Shown one piece after another: positions 9,601 through 17,773 of a stretch of 64,000 bases of DNA. The position numbers and the translations under genes are program-made. The number at the start of each line of letters is the position of its first letter. Positions within the stretch are counted from its first letter, which is position 1. Under the pieces are notes generated by a model. It worked only from the letters and a program-made list of their open reading frames with translations. It ran no database searches and had not been told where the DNA came from. Source of the DNA: Chryseobacterium gleum (lineage in GTDB: Bacteria; Bacteroidota; Bacteroidia; Flavobacteriales; BACL11); contig CAMBDW010000002.1 of assembly GCA_945865535.1 (NCBI GenBank), positions 1 through 64,000 on the forward strand, written 5' to 3'.

Positions 9601-11781
9601 TTATATGATGCTTCATCTGGAATTTTGATAACAACAACTAATTTAAATTCATTTACAGGTTTAACAGCTGGAGAATATGAATTTAAAGTGATTGATGCTA
9701 AAGGATGTACTTATTCTGAAACAATAATGTTTAATCAGCCGAGTCTTATTCAACATAACTTTATTCCAACACATGTAACTTGTAGTGGCTGGAGTAATGG
9801 ATCATTAACAGATGTAATTTCAGGAGGAGTGGGTAATGCAACTACTTATAGTTACTCATGGAATACTGGGGCTAATACATATACTATTAATGGTATTCCT
9901 GTGGGGACATATACAATGACGGTTACAGATGAAAATGGTTGTCATTCCGATTCTTCATTTAGCATTAACGCGAATAATGCTTTAGTGGCAAATGTATCGT
10001 CTTTTATAAATATAAGTTGTTATGATTATTGCGATGGGGAGATATTTACTGCGGTATCAGGAGGGATGCCTAATTTTAATAATACTGGAAATCCTATTTA
10101 TAACTATCAGTGGGATGATGTTTTGTCACAAACTGCTCCATCTGCTATAGGCTTATGCGCAGACAATATTTCTAATACAGTCCAATATAGTTGTATTATA
10201 ACAGATGGGCAAGGATGTTCAGTTGTTTTAACCCAAAATTTATCCCAACCTGATTCATTGACAGTTACGGCCACAATAACTTCAAATTACAATCTTGAGG
10301 ATATCTCTTGTTATGGAGCTAATGATGGTAAGTTAAAAGCAGTTGCTGTTGGAGGCAATACTCCATATGATTATATTTGGTCCACAGGATTTACACAGAA
10401 TAATACGAGCATTTCTAATATTACAAATTTATCAGCAGGAACTTATACTGTTGTTGTAGAGGACTCCAAAGGTTGTTTGGATACTACAGCAATAACATTA
10501 ACTGAGCCTACAGAATTGACTATATTGGTATCTCAAACAAATGTAAATTGTTTTGGAATTTATGATGGTACAATTACAGCAAATGCAGATGGGGGAAATC
10601 CAGTTAATGGAATTCCTCCAATGTATAATTATTCTTTTTCAAGTGGGTTTAATCAACAAGTGGATGTTTCCACTGATGTTGATGTAGCTCCTGGAATTTA
10701 TACTGTAACTGCAACTGATGAAAATGGCTGCACTGTTACATCCGGCTCTATTTTTATCTCTCAGCCAACAGATTTGTTAACCATTGATTTAGATTCGATA
10801 GACGAAAGTTGTAATGGAAATAATGGGGTAGTAACTTCATTTGTTTTTGGGGGAACAACTCCTTATACCTATGCTTGGAGTAATAGTGGTATTAGTGCGT
10901 CAATTAATAGTCTCTCTCCAGGGTTTTATTCTGTTGAGGTAGTAGATGGTAATGGCTGTGTTGTTAATGATACTATTAGAGTAAATGGAAGTGATGAAGT
11001 TTTCTTGCCAGGCAATATTTCTTCTTTTGATACTACAATTTGTTTAGGAACAACCTTTGAATTAAATGTTGAAGAGAAATTAGGATTTACTTATGTTTGG
11101 ACAAATGGAAATGACACATTATTAAATAGTTTAATTAATAATCTTACTAATGAGAGTGCTGATATTAGCGTAACTCCTGCTGATTATATAAATATATATA
11201 CCTTAAATATTAACGACCCGACTTGTACTAGCTCATATGAAGTAGTTGCAACTATTAATGTTGACTTTATCGATCCTATGCCGGCCTCAAATCCTGGAGT
11301 GGAGTATGGAAATTTCCCAGTTGTATTAAATGGTGAAAGCATTCAAATTTTCTCTGATAATAATAATTGTGAAGACTATACTTGGACTTGGAGTCAAGAT
11401 ACTGTTTCTCAGAAATCAATAAATGTTAGCCCACAAGAATCAGGCTGGTATTATATAGATGTTAAAGATTATGATGGTTGTTTGGGTTATGATTCTATTT
11501 ATGTTGTAGTAGGAGTTAAACCTTATGAAGCGATAACGCCAAATAATGATGGATTTAATGACACTTGGACTCCTTTAGATATTGCATCTTATGAAAATGC
11601 TTTAGTTCAGGTATTTAATAGATGGGGAGGTTTAGTATTTGAGTCGAAAGGAGGGCAAAACTATCAAGCTTGGGATGGAACGAATGATGGCGAAGAACTT
11701 ACTGTAGGAACATATTATTACATTATAGATCTCAATACTGGTGATGAACCTCAAACTGGCCCAATAACAATCATTAGATAA
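6619..11781 (+). CDS. Giant SprB-repeat surface protein with T9SS C-terminal domain
   Basis: The 1720-residue secreted protein starts with a signal peptide (cleavage near FAQP, residue 22), then a fibronectin-III-like domain (about 24-105). Fourteen SprB-type repeats follow from about residue 225 to 1450, each opening with a Cys-Asn/Phe/Tyr-Gly core and a downstream GG and LSAGTYTCTITD block. A PKD-like segment (about 1460-1560) precedes the gliding-motility-associated C-terminal domain (about 1634-1720; ITPNNDGFNDTW, VFNRWGG), a type B T9SS signal. The sixth repeat holds a second fibronectin-III-like domain (662-736). The PorP/SprF gene starts 1 bp after the stop, the classic sprB-sprF arrangement. 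It is probably an adhesin for gliding or attachment. Confidence 0.93.
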   Translation: MKKIFLLTSIIVLAFSSNVFAQPTTLGWSTITPTSAILSWNATPCTPGTVSLRYRVVGNVWPVGIVVTSPYTLTGLTANTAYEWQVKCTSCSGAACWSAAQSFSTSIPEISNAFISQPILCFGGTGQMQVDINQTSPVKTYKCVVGRYLGTFFISSSTTANTTATQLNLNGFQPNQNYYVRLVDSTLYYTANGNSFSGTSTVGIYDEFGPLNFSQPSAITSITSQTNLICNGGSNGTATANPSGGTPFAGPNPYTYSWNTIPVQTSQTATGLSAGTYTCTITDANGCQTIPSVTITQPSAIAAAISETNITCNGFNNGTATADPSGGTPFAGPNPYTYSWNTTPIQTTQTATGLSTLTYTCTITDANGCQTIPSVTITQPLAALTAPIPTTTNLSCNGGSNGAATANPSGGTPFAGPNPYTYSWNTIPVQTSQTATGLSAGTYTCTISDANSCTFTTLPVTITGPSAITATTSKTNITCNGFNNGTATAIASGGTPFAGPNPYAYSWNTIPVQTSQTATGLSAGTYTCTISDLNNCAITTSSVTILNPSAITATTSQTNITCNGFNNGTATVNPSGGTVAGGYTYLWDDASAQTTQTATGLSAGSYTCSITDDNNCPAFITPSVTITQPLALTAATSQTYMTCNGGNNGTATAIASGGTPFTFDSQILSWTLVCSNFTVQYRVLGASSWLNITGTTTSSSPYILTGLTANTSYEWRVKCTGQPWTGIPINTFITGDSYTYSWLPGGQTSSTATGLSAGTYTCTISDANSCILVANSVTIIDPSTLTADSTAHTNITCNGLTDGAATVVNPSGGTPFSGPNPYIYLWSNGQTTQTVTGLSPGTYTCTISDAGASCPFIVTAVITEPDLLEIDSTEFSHISCFGFDDGEILSIDVLGGTSPFEYSVNGSTHYSNMAYFNGYGPGTYTVEVFDANNCVGADIIIISEPNELVVDITTSGWVFNSNSGLYSYQIKCHGDNSGFANLTITGGTAPYIRKLYDASSGILITTTNLNSFTGLTAGEYEFKVIDAKGCTYSETIMFNQPSLIQHNFIPTHVTCSGWSNGSLTDVISGGVGNATTYSYSWNTGANTYTINGIPVGTYTMTVTDENGCHSDSSFSINANNALVANVSSFINISCYDYCDGEIFTAVSGGMPNFNNTGNPIYNYQWDDVLSQTAPSAIGLCADNISNTVQYSCIITDGQGCSVVLTQNLSQPDSLTVTATITSNYNLEDISCYGANDGKLKAVAVGGNTPYDYIWSTGFTQNNTSISNITNLSAGTYTVVVEDSKGCLDTTAITLTEPTELTILVSQTNVNCFGIYDGTITANADGGNPVNGIPPMYNYSFSSGFNQQVDVSTDVDVAPGIYTVTATDENGCTVTSGSIFISQPTDLLTIDLDSIDESCNGNNGVVTSFVFGGTTPYTYAWSNSGISASINSLSPGFYSVEVVDGNGCVVNDTIRVNGSDEVFLPGNISSFDTTICLGTTFELNVEEKLGFTYVWTNGNDTLLNSLINNLTNESADISVTPADYINIYTLNINDPTCTSSYEVVATINVDFIDPMPASNPGVEYGNFPVVLNGESIQIFSDNNNCEDYTWTWSQDTVSQKSINVSPQESGWYYIDVKDYDGCLGYDSIYVVVGVKPYEAITPNNDGFNDTWTPLDIASYENALVQVFNRWGGLVFESKGGQNYQAWDGTNDGEELTVGTYYYIIDLNTGDEPQTGPITIIR
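7285..8500 (+). repeat. Near-identical tandem repeats, about 245 bp each, within the SprB-repeat gene
   Basis: The first five SprB repeats are strongly alike at the DNA level. Words such as CCAAATCCTTATACTTATTC and GCAGGAACTTATACTTGTAC recur at intervals of about 243-253 bp. Later repeats (from about 9000) are diverged and keep only the protein pattern. The similar block points to recent expansion by unequal recombination. Confidence 0.8.
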
Positions 11782-11782
11782 T

Positions 11783-12712
11783 ATGAAAATTATAAAAATG
11801 AAAAGAATATCAATTTTACTATTTGTGATTTGTTTTGGAGGTTTGTTAAAAGCACAACAACTGCCTCAAATCACACAATATATGAATAATAATTATGTGA
11901 TAAACCCAGCTGTTGCGGGGATGTATGATTATTACCAAGTAAATACTACTATTAGAAATCAATGGGCTGGGATCAATGATGCCCCAAGAACATCTGTGAT
12001 AAGTATTTACGGTAGACATAGTGAACATGTAGGCTTAGGAGGTATGGTTTATAATGATGTTACAGGTCCTACAAGTAGAATTGGGGGCTCTGCTTCTTAT
12101 ACATATGCTTTCCAATTAACACAAAAAGTGAAACTTTCTCTAGCGCTGCAGGGTGGCTTTACTCAGTTTAAAATTATTAAAAATAATATTCCTGTGATGG
12201 ATCAAGACGATCCTTTAATGCTTGGTGGGGATGTTGTTAGAACTTTACCTGACGCAACCTTTGGCTTCAATGTAAGTGGAAATAAATGGTATATTGGAGC
12301 TGCAATACCTCAGCTATTAAGTTCTGAACTTAAGTTGATGGATCCTAAATTTGCAAGAATATATGATACTACCAGTCAAAATGGAAAATTAGCAAGTCAT
12401 ATTTATGTTTTGGGATCTTACACTTATGATATAAATCCTACAATATCTATTGAGCCTTCTTTCTTCTTAAAATCAGTAGCGGGAGCTAAAACTCAAATTG
12501 ACTTTGGTGTTAAATCAGAATATAAAGAAATGATTTGGGTAGGAATGAATTATGAGATGAATAATGATTTATCTTCTATAGCTGCTTTATTGGGCTATAA
12601 GATAAATGATAGGTTTAATATAGGTTATTCATACGGGATGCCTTCTTCAGCTACTAGCAGCTATCATTCTGGATCGCATGAATTTATGCTAGGCATTAAA
12701 TTACCTAAATAA
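11783..12712 (+). CDS. PorP/SprF family T9SS outer-membrane protein
   Basis: The 309-residue protein has a signal peptide (cleavage after LLKAQ) and the family opening QLPQITQYMNNNYVINPAVAG, followed by a predicted beta-barrel. PorP/SprF proteins help T9SS secrete or anchor their partner adhesin, here the SprB-repeat protein 1 bp upstream. The first ATG (11783) is used; ATG at 11798 (MKRISILL) is an equally plausible start. A strong terminator follows, closing a two-gene operon. Confidence 0.92.
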   Translation: MKIIKMKRISILLFVICFGGLLKAQQLPQITQYMNNNYVINPAVAGMYDYYQVNTTIRNQWAGINDAPRTSVISIYGRHSEHVGLGGMVYNDVTGPTSRIGGSASYTYAFQLTQKVKLSLALQGGFTQFKIIKNNIPVMDQDDPLMLGGDVVRTLPDATFGFNVSGNKWYIGAAIPQLLSSELKLMDPKFARIYDTTSQNGKLASHIYVLGSYTYDINPTISIEPSFFLKSVAGAKTQIDFGVKSEYKEMIWVGMNYEMNNDLSSIAALLGYKINDRFNIGYSYGMPSSATSSYHSGSHEFMLGIKLPK

Positions 12713-12728
12713 TAAGTAAGGGATAAAG

Positions 12729-12757
12729 AAAAACCCTCACAGGTTCCGAGGGTTTTT
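12729..12757 (+). terminator. Rho-independent terminator of the SprB/PorP operon
   Basis: AAAAACCCTC (12729-12738) pairs perfectly with GAGGGTTTTT (12748-12757) across a 9-nt loop, with a T-tract in the 3' arm. It lies 17 bp after the porP/sprF stop. Confidence 0.9.
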
Positions 12758-12930
12758 TATGTTGTAGCATAAGAAGCATACAACCCAAAACAAGTATTAC
12801 GACACTGCAAGTATACAGCAAAAAATAAATGCCGTCTGTTAACAAAAAAATAAGATACAAACACCTTTTTGTTAACTTTAGAAGCATGTAAATCGAGTAA
12901 TAAATCCCCCACCAACTAATAGCAAGTTGG

Positions 12931-12962
12931 CTTGTTGAGTTTCAACTAAAGTACTATATTTG
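12931..12962 (+). promoter_or_regulatory. Promoter of the rhodanese-thioredoxin gene
   Basis: CTTG (12931-12934), a 20-bp spacer and TATATTTG (12955-12962) fit the Bacteroidota consensus. The box ends only 4 nt before the ATG at 12967, so the transcript should be leaderless or nearly so. Confidence 0.6.
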
Positions 12963-12966
12963 TTAG

Positions 12967-13671
12967 ATGAAAAAGATTTTATATTTATTGAGTGCGATTT
13001 CACTAATTTCTTGTGGTAATACAAACTCTCAAATTATTGAAAATATAGAGGCTCCACAATTCCAAAGCCTAACAAATAAAGAAAATGGGATCATTATTGA
13101 TGTAAGAACCCCTGAGGAGTTTTATTCTGGCCATATTAAAGACGCAACTAATATAGATTTTTATTCGGATAAGTTTATAGAAAAATTAAAAATCGTCAGA
13201 AAGGATGTCCCTATTTATGTTTATTGTAGAAGCGGAGGAAGATCTTCCTCCGCAGCTAATAAGATGGAAGAATTGGGATTTACTAAGGTTTATAATTTGG
13301 TTGGAGGAATAGGAGCTTGGGATTCAGAAAATTATCCGACCATTAAATCAAAAGAGGAAAACTCATCAAGCCAGCCTATTTTTACTGTTTTAGAAATTGA
13401 GAATGTTTTAAAAACTAATGAGCTTGTTTTAATAGATTTTAGCACACAATGGTGCGTTCCTTGTAAAAAAATGAAGCCAGTAATTCAGCAGATTCAAAAA
13501 GAAAATTCAAATGTAAAAGTTCTAGTTATAGATGCGGATGCAAATAAAGAACTAATTAAAAAGCACCAAATAAAAGGAGTGCCTGTTTTTATTGTTTTTA
13601 AAAATTCTAAGGAAGTTTTTAGGCATGTAGGCATAGTCTCAAAAGAAGAACTACTCAAACAACTAAATTAA
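12967..13671 (+). CDS. Periplasmic rhodanese-thioredoxin fusion lipoprotein
   Basis: The 234-residue protein has a lipoprotein signal with lipobox LISC (Cys16). Residues about 28-125 are a rhodanese domain with catalytic Cys87 in YCRSGGRSSS. Residues about 135-234 are a thioredoxin domain with WCVPC (Cys163, Cys166). Rhodaneses carry persulfide sulfur on cysteine and thioredoxins reduce such bonds, so the two sites may work in sequence outside the cytoplasm. It stands alone between a terminator and the glycosyltransferase gene, 47 bp downstream. The substrate is unknown. Confidence 0.9.
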   Translation: MKKILYLLSAISLISCGNTNSQIIENIEAPQFQSLTNKENGIIIDVRTPEEFYSGHIKDATNIDFYSDKFIEKLKIVRKDVPIYVYCRSGGRSSSAANKMEELGFTKVYNLVGGIGAWDSENYPTIKSKEENSSSQPIFTVLEIENVLKTNELVLIDFSTQWCVPCKKMKPVIQQIQKENSNVKVLVIDADANKELIKKHQIKGVPVFIVFKNSKEVFRHVGIVSKEELLKQLN

Positions 13672-13718
13672 CCAAAAGATATTGCTATTGTGATTATTTT
13701 TGGGACTCATTATAAAAT

Positions 13719-14825
13719 ATGAAAATTGCAATCCTAGGAACTAGAGGAATCCCTAATAATTATGGAGGATTTGAACAGTGCGCAGAGTATTTATCGATAG
13801 GATTGACGCACAAAGGGCATGATGTTACTGTTTACTCTCCTCATTTTCACCCTTATAAAGAGAATGTCTATAAAGGGGTTAAAATTATAAAGAAATTAAG
13901 TCCTGAGAGCTTTTTTGGGAATTCCGCTGCCAATTTTTTTTATGATTATCTATGTTTTAAGGATGCCACTGGTAGAGATTTTGATATTATTCTTGAGCTA
14001 GGGTTAATAACATCTTCATTAGCAATTATTTTTTGTAGCCATAAAGGAAAAATAGTTGTCACCAATCTAGATGGATTAGAATGGAAAAGAGCAAAATGGA
14101 GTAAATTAGTTCAACAAGTCACTAAAAAATTAGAAAAATATGGTGTTTTGTATTCAGATTATTTAATTTCAGACAATATTGGTATTCATGATTATATTAA
14201 AAAAGAGTATCATCTAGAGTCAAAATTTATAGCATATGGTGCGGTTGACATGTTATCTCCAGTAGATACTTGTTTAAACAATTATGGCCTAACTAAGGAT
14301 AATTATTTTTTATCAATCGCTAGATTGGAACCAGAAAATAATTTGGAAATGATGTTTGATGCATATATTTCAAGTAAAAGCCAAATACCTTATTATTTAG
14401 TTGGAAATCACATTACTCCTTATGGTGATTTTCTTAAAGATAAGTATCGTAATAAAGGAATTGTATTTTTAGGAGGGATATATAATAAAACACATTTAGA
14501 TAATATTCGGTATTACTCTAAACTGTATATACATGGCCATTCGGTAGGTGGGACAAATCCTGCTTTACTTGAGGCAATGGCTGCTAAAACTTTAATTTTA
14601 GCGCATGGCAATATTTTTAACAGGTCAGTGCTTGGAGAAAATGCATTTTACTTTTTATCGTCTGATGAATTAAGTAAATTATTTACTGAAGATTTAGAGC
14701 TTAAAAAAGCGGAATTTATTACTAATAACTTAAATAAGATTGATAAAATATATAGATGGTCAGTTGTTGTAGATCAATACGAATCTTATTTTGAGAATAT
14801 ATTCAAAGGATCTAAGAAACAATAA
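13719..14825 (+). CDS. Glycosyltransferase, DUF1972/GT4-like
   Basis: The 368-residue protein begins KIAILGTRGIPNNYGGFEQ, the glycine-rich nucleotide-sugar loop of DUF1972 glycosyltransferases, and has the C-terminal GT-B motif GGTNPALLEAMAAK, which holds the E-x7-E-like region binding the sugar nucleotide. It probably adds a sugar, perhaps rhamnose, to an envelope polysaccharide; the substrate cannot be told. A -7 box (TATTTTTG, 13695-13702) lies 16 nt before the start. Its end overlaps the end of convergent hemW by 14 nt. Confidence 0.85.
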   Translation: MKIAILGTRGIPNNYGGFEQCAEYLSIGLTHKGHDVTVYSPHFHPYKENVYKGVKIIKKLSPESFFGNSAANFFYDYLCFKDATGRDFDIILELGLITSSLAIIFCSHKGKIVVTNLDGLEWKRAKWSKLVQQVTKKLEKYGVLYSDYLISDNIGIHDYIKKEYHLESKFIAYGAVDMLSPVDTCLNNYGLTKDNYFLSIARLEPENNLEMMFDAYISSKSQIPYYLVGNHITPYGDFLKDKYRNKGIVFLGGIYNKTHLDNIRYYSKLYIHGHSVGGTNPALLEAMAAKTLILAHGNIFNRSVLGENAFYFLSSDELSKLFTEDLELKKAEFITNNLNKIDKIYRWSVVVDQYESYFENIFKGSKKQ

Positions 14826-15942
14826 ATAAATCAGATGCAATGGCATCAGCAAATATTTTTCCTTTTGAGCTTAGGGTATAAATATTTGAAACAGCAACAA
14901 TATATTTTTTGGCCTCCCATTTTTTGATTTCCTTAAAGAAATACAATGCAATTTCATCCCCATATCTTTTTAGTATAGTAGCTTTATCTATTCCCCAAAT
15001 TGTTCTTAATGATGTGAAAATGTATTCATTATATTGCTGCTCAGTAGTTAAATTTTCAGATTCAGAATAACTACTATTAGTTATAATACCTTCAATATAT
15101 TTTTTGTTTGAAGAAACATTCCATCTTCTGCTAGTTCCATTAAAAGAATGTGCTGATGGGCCTATGCCTAAATAATGACTGCCTGTCCAATAAGCTGTGT
15201 TATGTTTTGAAAAATACCCCTGCTTACCAAAGTTAGATATCTCATAATGTACAAACCCTTGTGCTTTTGCCATTATCTGTAATAGATTAAATTGAGAAAT
15301 TGTTTTTTTATCGGATAGTACTTTTACTTTTTCATTTTTTACCAAATGATACAATGCGGTTTTTTCTTCAATAGTTAGTGAGTAAGCAGAAAAATGTTGA
15401 ATCCCTAAGCTAAACATAATATCAAGATTCTTCCGCCATTGTTTTAGTGTTTGATTAGGAAGTCCATAGATTAAATCTATAGTAATATTTTGAAATCCAA
15501 CTTTTTTGGCGAGCTCAATACTCTCAATAGCTTCTTTTGCATTGTGAGATCTATTCATGAATTTCAAGTCAGCATCAGCAAATGATTGAACTCCTATACT
15601 CAAACGATTTACTCCTATTTTTTTATAGGATGAAAGTTTAGGGCCCGTCAAATCATCAGGATTGCACTCAACTGTAATCTCAGCATCTTCATTAACTGAG
15701 TATAGTGTATAGATAGTCTGTATCAGATGTTTAATTTCAGAGATACTTAGAATAGACGGGGTACCTCCACCAAAATAGATGCTGCTAACTTCTTTGCCAT
15801 TAAGAAAATCTTTCCTTTCTTTAATTTCTTTGTGCATACTTTTTAGCATTTCAAGTTTGTCTTTTTGGGCAATTTTGAAATGAAAATTACAATAAGTGCA
15901 CTGCTGTTTACAGTAGGGAATATGTATATAAATACCAGCCAC
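14812..15942 (-). CDS. hemW: Radical SAM haem chaperone HemW
   Basis: The 376-residue protein has the HemW form of the radical SAM cluster motif CKQQCTYCNF (C-x3-C-x2-C) at residues 11-20, followed by GGGTPS and GVNRLSIGVQSF, and a HemW C-terminal domain. HemW binds haem and delivers it to respiratory proteins; it was formerly called an anaerobic coproporphyrinogen oxidase. The start is GTG (15940-15942), since the family begins directly at MxGIYIHIP. It is divergent from the haem-acquisition operon, a suggestive neighbour. Confidence 0.9.
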   Translation of the reverse strand: MAGIYIHIPYCKQQCTYCNFHFKIAQKDKLEMLKSMHKEIKERKDFLNGKEVSSIYFGGGTPSILSISEIKHLIQTIYTLYSVNEDAEITVECNPDDLTGPKLSSYKKIGVNRLSIGVQSFADADLKFMNRSHNAKEAIESIELAKKVGFQNITIDLIYGLPNQTLKQWRKNLDIMFSLGIQHFSAYSLTIEEKTALYHLVKNEKVKVLSDKKTISQFNLLQIMAKAQGFVHYEISNFGKQGYFSKHNTAYWTGSHYLGIGPSAHSFNGTSRRWNVSSNKKYIEGIITNSSYSESENLTTEQQYNEYIFTSLRTIWGIDKATILKRYGDEIALYFFKEIKKWEAKKYIVAVSNIYTLSSKGKIFADAIASDLFIVS

Positions 15943-15961
15943 AAAATATGTTTAAAAAAGT

Positions 15962-15991
15962 TTTGCTAATATAAAAAACTATTTAATTTTG
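15962..15991 (+). promoter_or_regulatory. Promoter of the haem-acquisition operon
   Basis: TTTG (15962-15965), an 18-bp spacer and TAATTTTG (15984-15991) are a close match to the Bacteroidota promoter. The leader to the ATG at 16028 is about 30 nt and contains GAGGA just before the start. No operator could be assigned by eye. Confidence 0.65.
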
Positions 15992-16027
15992 CGCTTATTA
16001 ATAATTAATCTAAATAAGAATAGAGGA

Positions 16028-17203
16028 ATGAAAAAAACAGTTGTTATACTTTTGCTAATTGGATTAGTAACTAATGTAAATGGACAAAATAGTGCAGAAA
16101 AAATTATTGCCGGAAATCCAGGGCTACATATTGGGGGGTATGGTCAAATTGATTTTAATTTAAAAGAAAGAGATGGTACAATTTATAATAACGGGACTTT
16201 AGATGTACACAGATTAGTTACTTTCTTGGGATACAATTTTAATGAAAAGACTTCTTTTGTATCTGAAATAGAATTCGAGCATGTATCAGAAGTTTATGTT
16301 GAACAAGCATTTTTGGATTATAAGATAAAAAATAATTTATCTATTAATGCAGGTTTAATGCTCATTCCAATGGGGATTCAGAATTTATATCATGAGCCAC
16401 CAACTTATAATGGAGTAGAAAGAACCAATATTGACACCTATATAATTCCCACTACTTGGAGAGAGATTGGTATTGGTTTATCCGGCAGAAGTATCGAACA
16501 TTCAATAAACTATCAAGCTATGGCGGTAAATGGGTTTAATGGATTTGAAGATAGTGTAGGTGTATTTAGTGGTAAAAGCGGACTAAGAAGTGGAAGGCAA
16601 AAAGGCGCAGAATCTTACATTACATATCCTGATTTTGCAGCAAGAGTTTCCTATTATGGGAATCCAGGTTTAAATCTTGGGTTTTCTGCTTATTTAGGAG
16701 ATTCGGAAACCAAAGCTTATGATGGTTTAGATTTAGCAGATGATGCGGCTGTTTCGTCTGCAGATTCTACTATAATTGGGATTCAAATGATTGGAGTAGA
16801 TGCAAGATACAATAAGGGGGCTTTAAAATTAACGGGTCAATATATTATTGCAGAATTATCAAATACTGATCAATATAATGGCTTTACAGGAAAAGATTTA
16901 GGAAGTAAATTAACAGGTTACTATGCTGAGGCAGGGTATAATTTATTAGATGGAATAATTCCGTCTATTACTAGTGAGACTGAGGAGTTAATTGCTTTTG
17001 TAAGATATGAGAATTACAATACACATGCAGCTGTTGAAGGGATTGAGTTAAAAGATGCTTACAATAGAACTGATATTACAATTGGGTTAGGATTTAAGCT
17101 TGCGCAGGGAGCTGTATTTAAAGCAGATTATCAAATTAAATCTGATGCCAGCTCTGATGAGGAAAAAGGGCAATTTAATTTTGGTGTAGGAGTTTGGTTT
17201 TAA
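16028..17203 (+). CDS. Outer-membrane porin-like beta-barrel protein
   Basis: The 391-residue protein has a signal peptide (MKKTVVILLLIGLVTNVNGQ) and alternating beta-strand sequence ending in an aromatic residue (GVGVWF), as in outer-membrane barrels. The opening GGYGQIDFNL and the strand pattern resemble phosphate-selective or general Bacteroidota porins. The frame extends upstream to 15989, but ATG at 16028 gives the signal peptide at the N-terminus and lies downstream of the promoter. It leads a same-strand cluster with an FMN-binding protein, a TonB receptor and HmuY. The solute is unknown. Confidence 0.8.
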   Translation: MKKTVVILLLIGLVTNVNGQNSAEKIIAGNPGLHIGGYGQIDFNLKERDGTIYNNGTLDVHRLVTFLGYNFNEKTSFVSEIEFEHVSEVYVEQAFLDYKIKNNLSINAGLMLIPMGIQNLYHEPPTYNGVERTNIDTYIIPTTWREIGIGLSGRSIEHSINYQAMAVNGFNGFEDSVGVFSGKSGLRSGRQKGAESYITYPDFAARVSYYGNPGLNLGFSAYLGDSETKAYDGLDLADDAAVSSADSTIIGIQMIGVDARYNKGALKLTGQYIIAELSNTDQYNGFTGKDLGSKLTGYYAEAGYNLLDGIIPSITSETEELIAFVRYENYNTHAAVEGIELKDAYNRTDITIGLGFKLAQGAVFKADYQIKSDASSDEEKGQFNFGVGVWF

Positions 17204-17223
17204 TTTTTAGTTAATACTATCAA

Positions 17224-17721
17224 ATGAGTTTAAAATCTGAATTAAGTAAAGCGATAACTTTAATGGTTATTGCTTTGCTTTTTTTCTCTTTTAAAGCATC
17301 CTATTGGGAATTTGATAAAAAAAGCAGAGAGATTGTTTCCTCATCAATAGCTAAAATTTTTAAAAGTCAAAATTGTGGTATTGCTGAAATTGATGATACT
17401 TTTTACACTATTAAAAAGGACAATGCTATTGTTGGATATTTAGCAGTAACTGATGCGCCTTCAAAATTCCACACTTTTGATTATTATATACTATTTGATA
17501 ATAAAGCAGAAATATTAAAAGTTGAAATATTACATTATAGAGAAAATTGGGGAGCCGAAATTTGTAGTCCAAAATGGTTGAAACAATTTATAGGTATTGA
17601 TACTGAGAATTCTCAAGCATACAATAATGGTGTTGATGGGATTTCAGGAGCAACTTTATCTGTAAATAGTTTGAAATACGACTTACTTAAAACCTGTAAA
17701 GCGTTAAAATTAAAACTATGA
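17224..17721 (+). CDS. FMN-binding domain protein, membrane anchored
   Basis: The 165-residue protein has an N-terminal membrane helix (about 10-24) and an extracytoplasmic FMN_bind domain. The motif DGISGATLS carries Thr144, the residue to which ApbE attaches FMN covalently in this family (as in NqrC and RnfG). It lies 20 bp after the porin gene and 52 bp before the TonB receptor. A flavin carrier here could move electrons into the periplasm, for instance to reduce ferric haem or iron; this is inference. No apbE gene is in the window. Confidence 0.85.
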   Translation: MSLKSELSKAITLMVIALLFFSFKASYWEFDKKSREIVSSSIAKIFKSQNCGIAEIDDTFYTIKKDNAIVGYLAVTDAPSKFHTFDYYILFDNKAEILKVEILHYRENWGAEICSPKWLKQFIGIDTENSQAYNNGVDGISGATLSVNSLKYDLLKTCKALKLKL

Positions 17722-17751
17722 TAGATAGTATAAAAGCTGAAAAATTAACTT

Positions 17752-17759
17752 TATTTTTG
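17752..17759 (+). promoter_or_regulatory. Candidate internal -7 box before the TonB receptor
   Basis: TATTTTTG matches TAnnTTTG and lies 14 nt before the GTG start of the receptor gene. No good -33 element is seen at the expected distance. It would allow the receptor and HmuY genes to be expressed apart from the porin. Confidence 0.4.
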
Positions 17760-17773
17760 CAGCAAATTTTGAA

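Noticed and set aside
12705-12887. Minus-strand 60-codon open frame after porP/sprF
   Set aside because: It spans the perfect terminator hairpin and has no family match or start context; it is a chance frame in AT-rich DNA.
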